Source: Candidatus Saccharimonadota bacterium
Lineage (GTDB): Bacteria; Patescibacteriota; Saccharimonadia; Saccharimonadales; UBA4665
Direction of reading: 5' to 3'
Length of the DNA: 43,467 nt
NCBI GenBank assembly: GCA_025927415.1
Contig: JAICLK010000004.1
Span: 1-43,467, forward strand
Shown: positions 42,004 to 43,467 of the stretch, piece after piece
Position numbering within the stretch: position 1 is the first letter of the stretch
Layout: each line of letters begins with the position of its first letter
Notes under the pieces: generated by a model
Told to the model about the DNA's origin: nothing
Database searches by the model: none
Seen by the model: the letters and a program-made list of their open reading frames with translations, nothing else
Made by a program: the position numbers and the translations under genes

Positions 42004-43467
42004 ATGAAAAACGTGAATGCAAAGTTAGAGAAAAAATTGCGTGAGTTACCCAAAGATCCCGGTGTGTATTTCCATAAAAACGTCGCCGGGCAGATTATTT
42101 ATGTGGGCAAAGCAGCGCACCTGAACACCAGAGTGCGGCAATATTTTCAGAAATCGCGCATGCGAGACCCGAAAACCGACGCGTTGGTGAGCGAGATTGC
42201 GGATACCGATTGGATGGTGGTGGACAGCGAAATCGAAGCACTGTTTCTGGAAGCAGAAATGGTCCGCCGCTACATGCCGCAGTACAACATTATGCTGCGC
42301 GACGACAAGGCGATGAGCTACATCCGCATCGACTACAACAGCGATTTCCCGACCGTCGGCACCACGCGCCGCCCGCTGGATGATGGCGCTAAGTATTTTG
42401 GCCCCTACCCAAGCACTACAAGCGTTCGCGCGGCACTCAAAAGTTTGCGCCGCGTGTTTCCCTTTGCTAGCCGAAAAATTCCTGGGCAAAAACGCGCCAC
42501 GCTTTTTTATCACATCGGACTTGATCCTGGTTTGGAGGAGGGCAAAACCAGCTTGGAAGAATATCGTGCCAACTTGCGCAAGCTCATGGCCGTGATTGAA
42601 GGCAAGCGTCGCAGCGTGGAAAAGGACCTGGAAAAAGAAATGCAGATAGCCGCAAAAAAGTCGGAGTTTGAACGAGCTGCGAAAATTCGCAATCAACTTT
42701 TTGCGCTGCAAAACCTCACGCGCCAAGTCATTTTCAGCGACAAAGAATTTTTGGACATCAGCAAAGACCATGCCCTAAACGAGCTGGTCGACTTGCTGCA
42801 ACTCGGCAAATTTCCGCGCAGAATCGAAGGCTATGACATCTCGCATATGCAAGGCACCAACGTGGTGGCGAGCATGGTTGTGTTCACGAATGGTGTGAGC
42901 GACAAGCGTGAATATCGTAAGTTCAAAACCAAAAAAGAGCACAACAACGATTTTTATAATATGCATGAAACCCTAAAGCGGCGCTTAAGTGAGAAGAATA
43001 TCAAGGCGTGGGGTAAGTCAAACTTGGTGCTGATTGATGGTGGCAAAGGCCAGCTAGATGCCGCAATCAAAGCGCGTGACGAAATGGGCTGCAGACAAAT
43101 TCCGTTCATCGGTCTGGCCAAACGGGAAGAGCAAATTGTCATTCAAAAAGAAAAATCTAACGTTACTTTACATTTGGAAGTATTGAACAAACTCGGAGGT
43201 TTCACAACGGAAAGTGACGATTTTATCCTCGTCAATGTGCCGCATAGCACGAACCTCATCAAACTTTTGCAGCGTATCCGTGACGAGTCGCATCGCTTTG
43301 CCGTCACCTATCACAGCACGCTCAAAACCAAAGGACAAACTGCCAGCATGCTGGAAGAGTTGCCCGGTATTGGCCCGGCTACACGCAAAAAACTTATCAA
43401 AACTTTTGGTAGTTTGCGGGCAGTTGGCGAAGTGCCGGCTGCAGAAGTTGAAAAAGCTATTGGCTCA
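42004..43467 (+). CDS. uvrC: Excinuclease ABC subunit C (3' partial), without Fe-S cysteines
   Basis: Dual-incision nuclease of nucleotide excision repair. The frame stays open to the window end (488 residues seen). The GIY-YIG nuclease is at about 15-100 (PGVYFHKNVAGQIIYVGKA, EAEMVRRYMPQYNIMLRDDK). The UvrB-binding UVR motif is at about 210-240, and the RNase H-like nuclease has GYDISH (D278), LVLIDGGKGQLDAA and DESHRFAVTYH (H430). The first helix-hairpin-helix is LEELPGIGPATRKKL. The region that normally holds four Cys (about 150-185) has none; the only Cys seen is C363. ATG 42004 follows a modest AAGG site. The remaining C-terminus lies beyond the window. Confidence 0.95.
   Translation, partial: MKNVNAKLEKKLRELPKDPGVYFHKNVAGQIIYVGKAAHLNTRVRQYFQKSRMRDPKTDALVSEIADTDWMVVDSEIEALFLEAEMVRRYMPQYNIMLRDDKAMSYIRIDYNSDFPTVGTTRRPLDDGAKYFGPYPSTTSVRAALKSLRRVFPFASRKIPGQKRATLFYHIGLDPGLEEGKTSLEEYRANLRKLMAVIEGKRRSVEKDLEKEMQIAAKKSEFERAAKIRNQLFALQNLTRQVIFSDKEFLDISKDHALNELVDLLQLGKFPRRIEGYDISHMQGTNVVASMVVFTNGVSDKREYRKFKTKKEHNNDFYNMHETLKRRLSEKNIKAWGKSNLVLIDGGKGQLDAAIKARDEMGCRQIPFIGLAKREEQIVIQKEKSNVTLHLEVLNKLGGFTTESDDFILVNVPHSTNLIKLLQRIRDESHRFAVTYHSTLKTKGQTASMLEELPGIGPATRKKLIKTFGSLRAVGEVPAAEVEKAIGS

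Overview
The window reads as a contiguous chromosomal segment of a small-genome, Gram-positive-like bacterium of the Patescibacteria/CPR, most probably Candidatus Saccharibacteria (TM7). This is an inference from gene content and style: a compact F1 ATPase operon with low-complexity tails, a shortened alanyl-tRNA synthetase, an FtsA-like/anchored-protein/RuvX/MltG cluster, many small secreted or single-pass proteins, and promoters whose -10 box lies only a few bases before the start codon. TGA is used as a stop, so the standard bacterial code applies. No tRNA, rRNA, CRISPR array, insertion sequence or prophage was recognised.

Layout. 1-3797: end of the F1 ATPase operon (atpA partial, atpG, atpD, atpC). 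3806-4834 (minus): a membrane-anchored fibre-like protein. 4876-13761: a surface locus with four related secreted proteins, two signal-peptide/Ig-like/C-terminal-anchor proteins, a PKD-type anchored protein and a small PLDc_N-like membrane protein. Its composition recalls the WxL/WxIP cell-surface complexes of Firmicutes. 13812-14519 (minus): an ECF-type sigma factor. 14595-18189: mnmA, a NUDIX hydrolase and a compact alaS. 18247-24205: FtsA-like ATPase, a CPR-type anchored protein, ruvX, mltG and a LysM/CHAP hydrolase, suggesting cell-envelope growth and division. 24315-25589: obgE.

25673-26504 holds the most striking element: a near-consensus promoter, about 800 nt without a credible ORF but rich in perfect helices (including GNRA and CUUG loops), and a GNRA-capped intrinsic terminator. 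I interpret it as a large structured non-coding RNA of unassigned class. Downstream are sbcB, a small membrane protein, two tandem paralogues of unknown function behind a palindromic operator-like site, uvrA, a DedA protein (minus), rplY, a pair of ABC exporter half-subunits (minus), a C-terminally anchored protein and trhO.

39933-41926 is an accessory-looking block. Two copies of a similar two-hairpin RNA element each start at a predicted transcription start. One precedes a tiny membrane protein; the other precedes an operon of a zinc-finger-like peptide, an IscA/ErpA-type Fe-S carrier and a membrane protein with Cys/His motifs. The window ends inside uvrC, which lacks the cysteines of the family's Fe-S cluster. 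Excision repair (uvrA, uvrC, with sbcB and ruvX), envelope remodelling (mltG, CHAP hydrolase, surface proteins) and tRNA modification (mnmA, trhO, both acting at U34) are the main functional themes.
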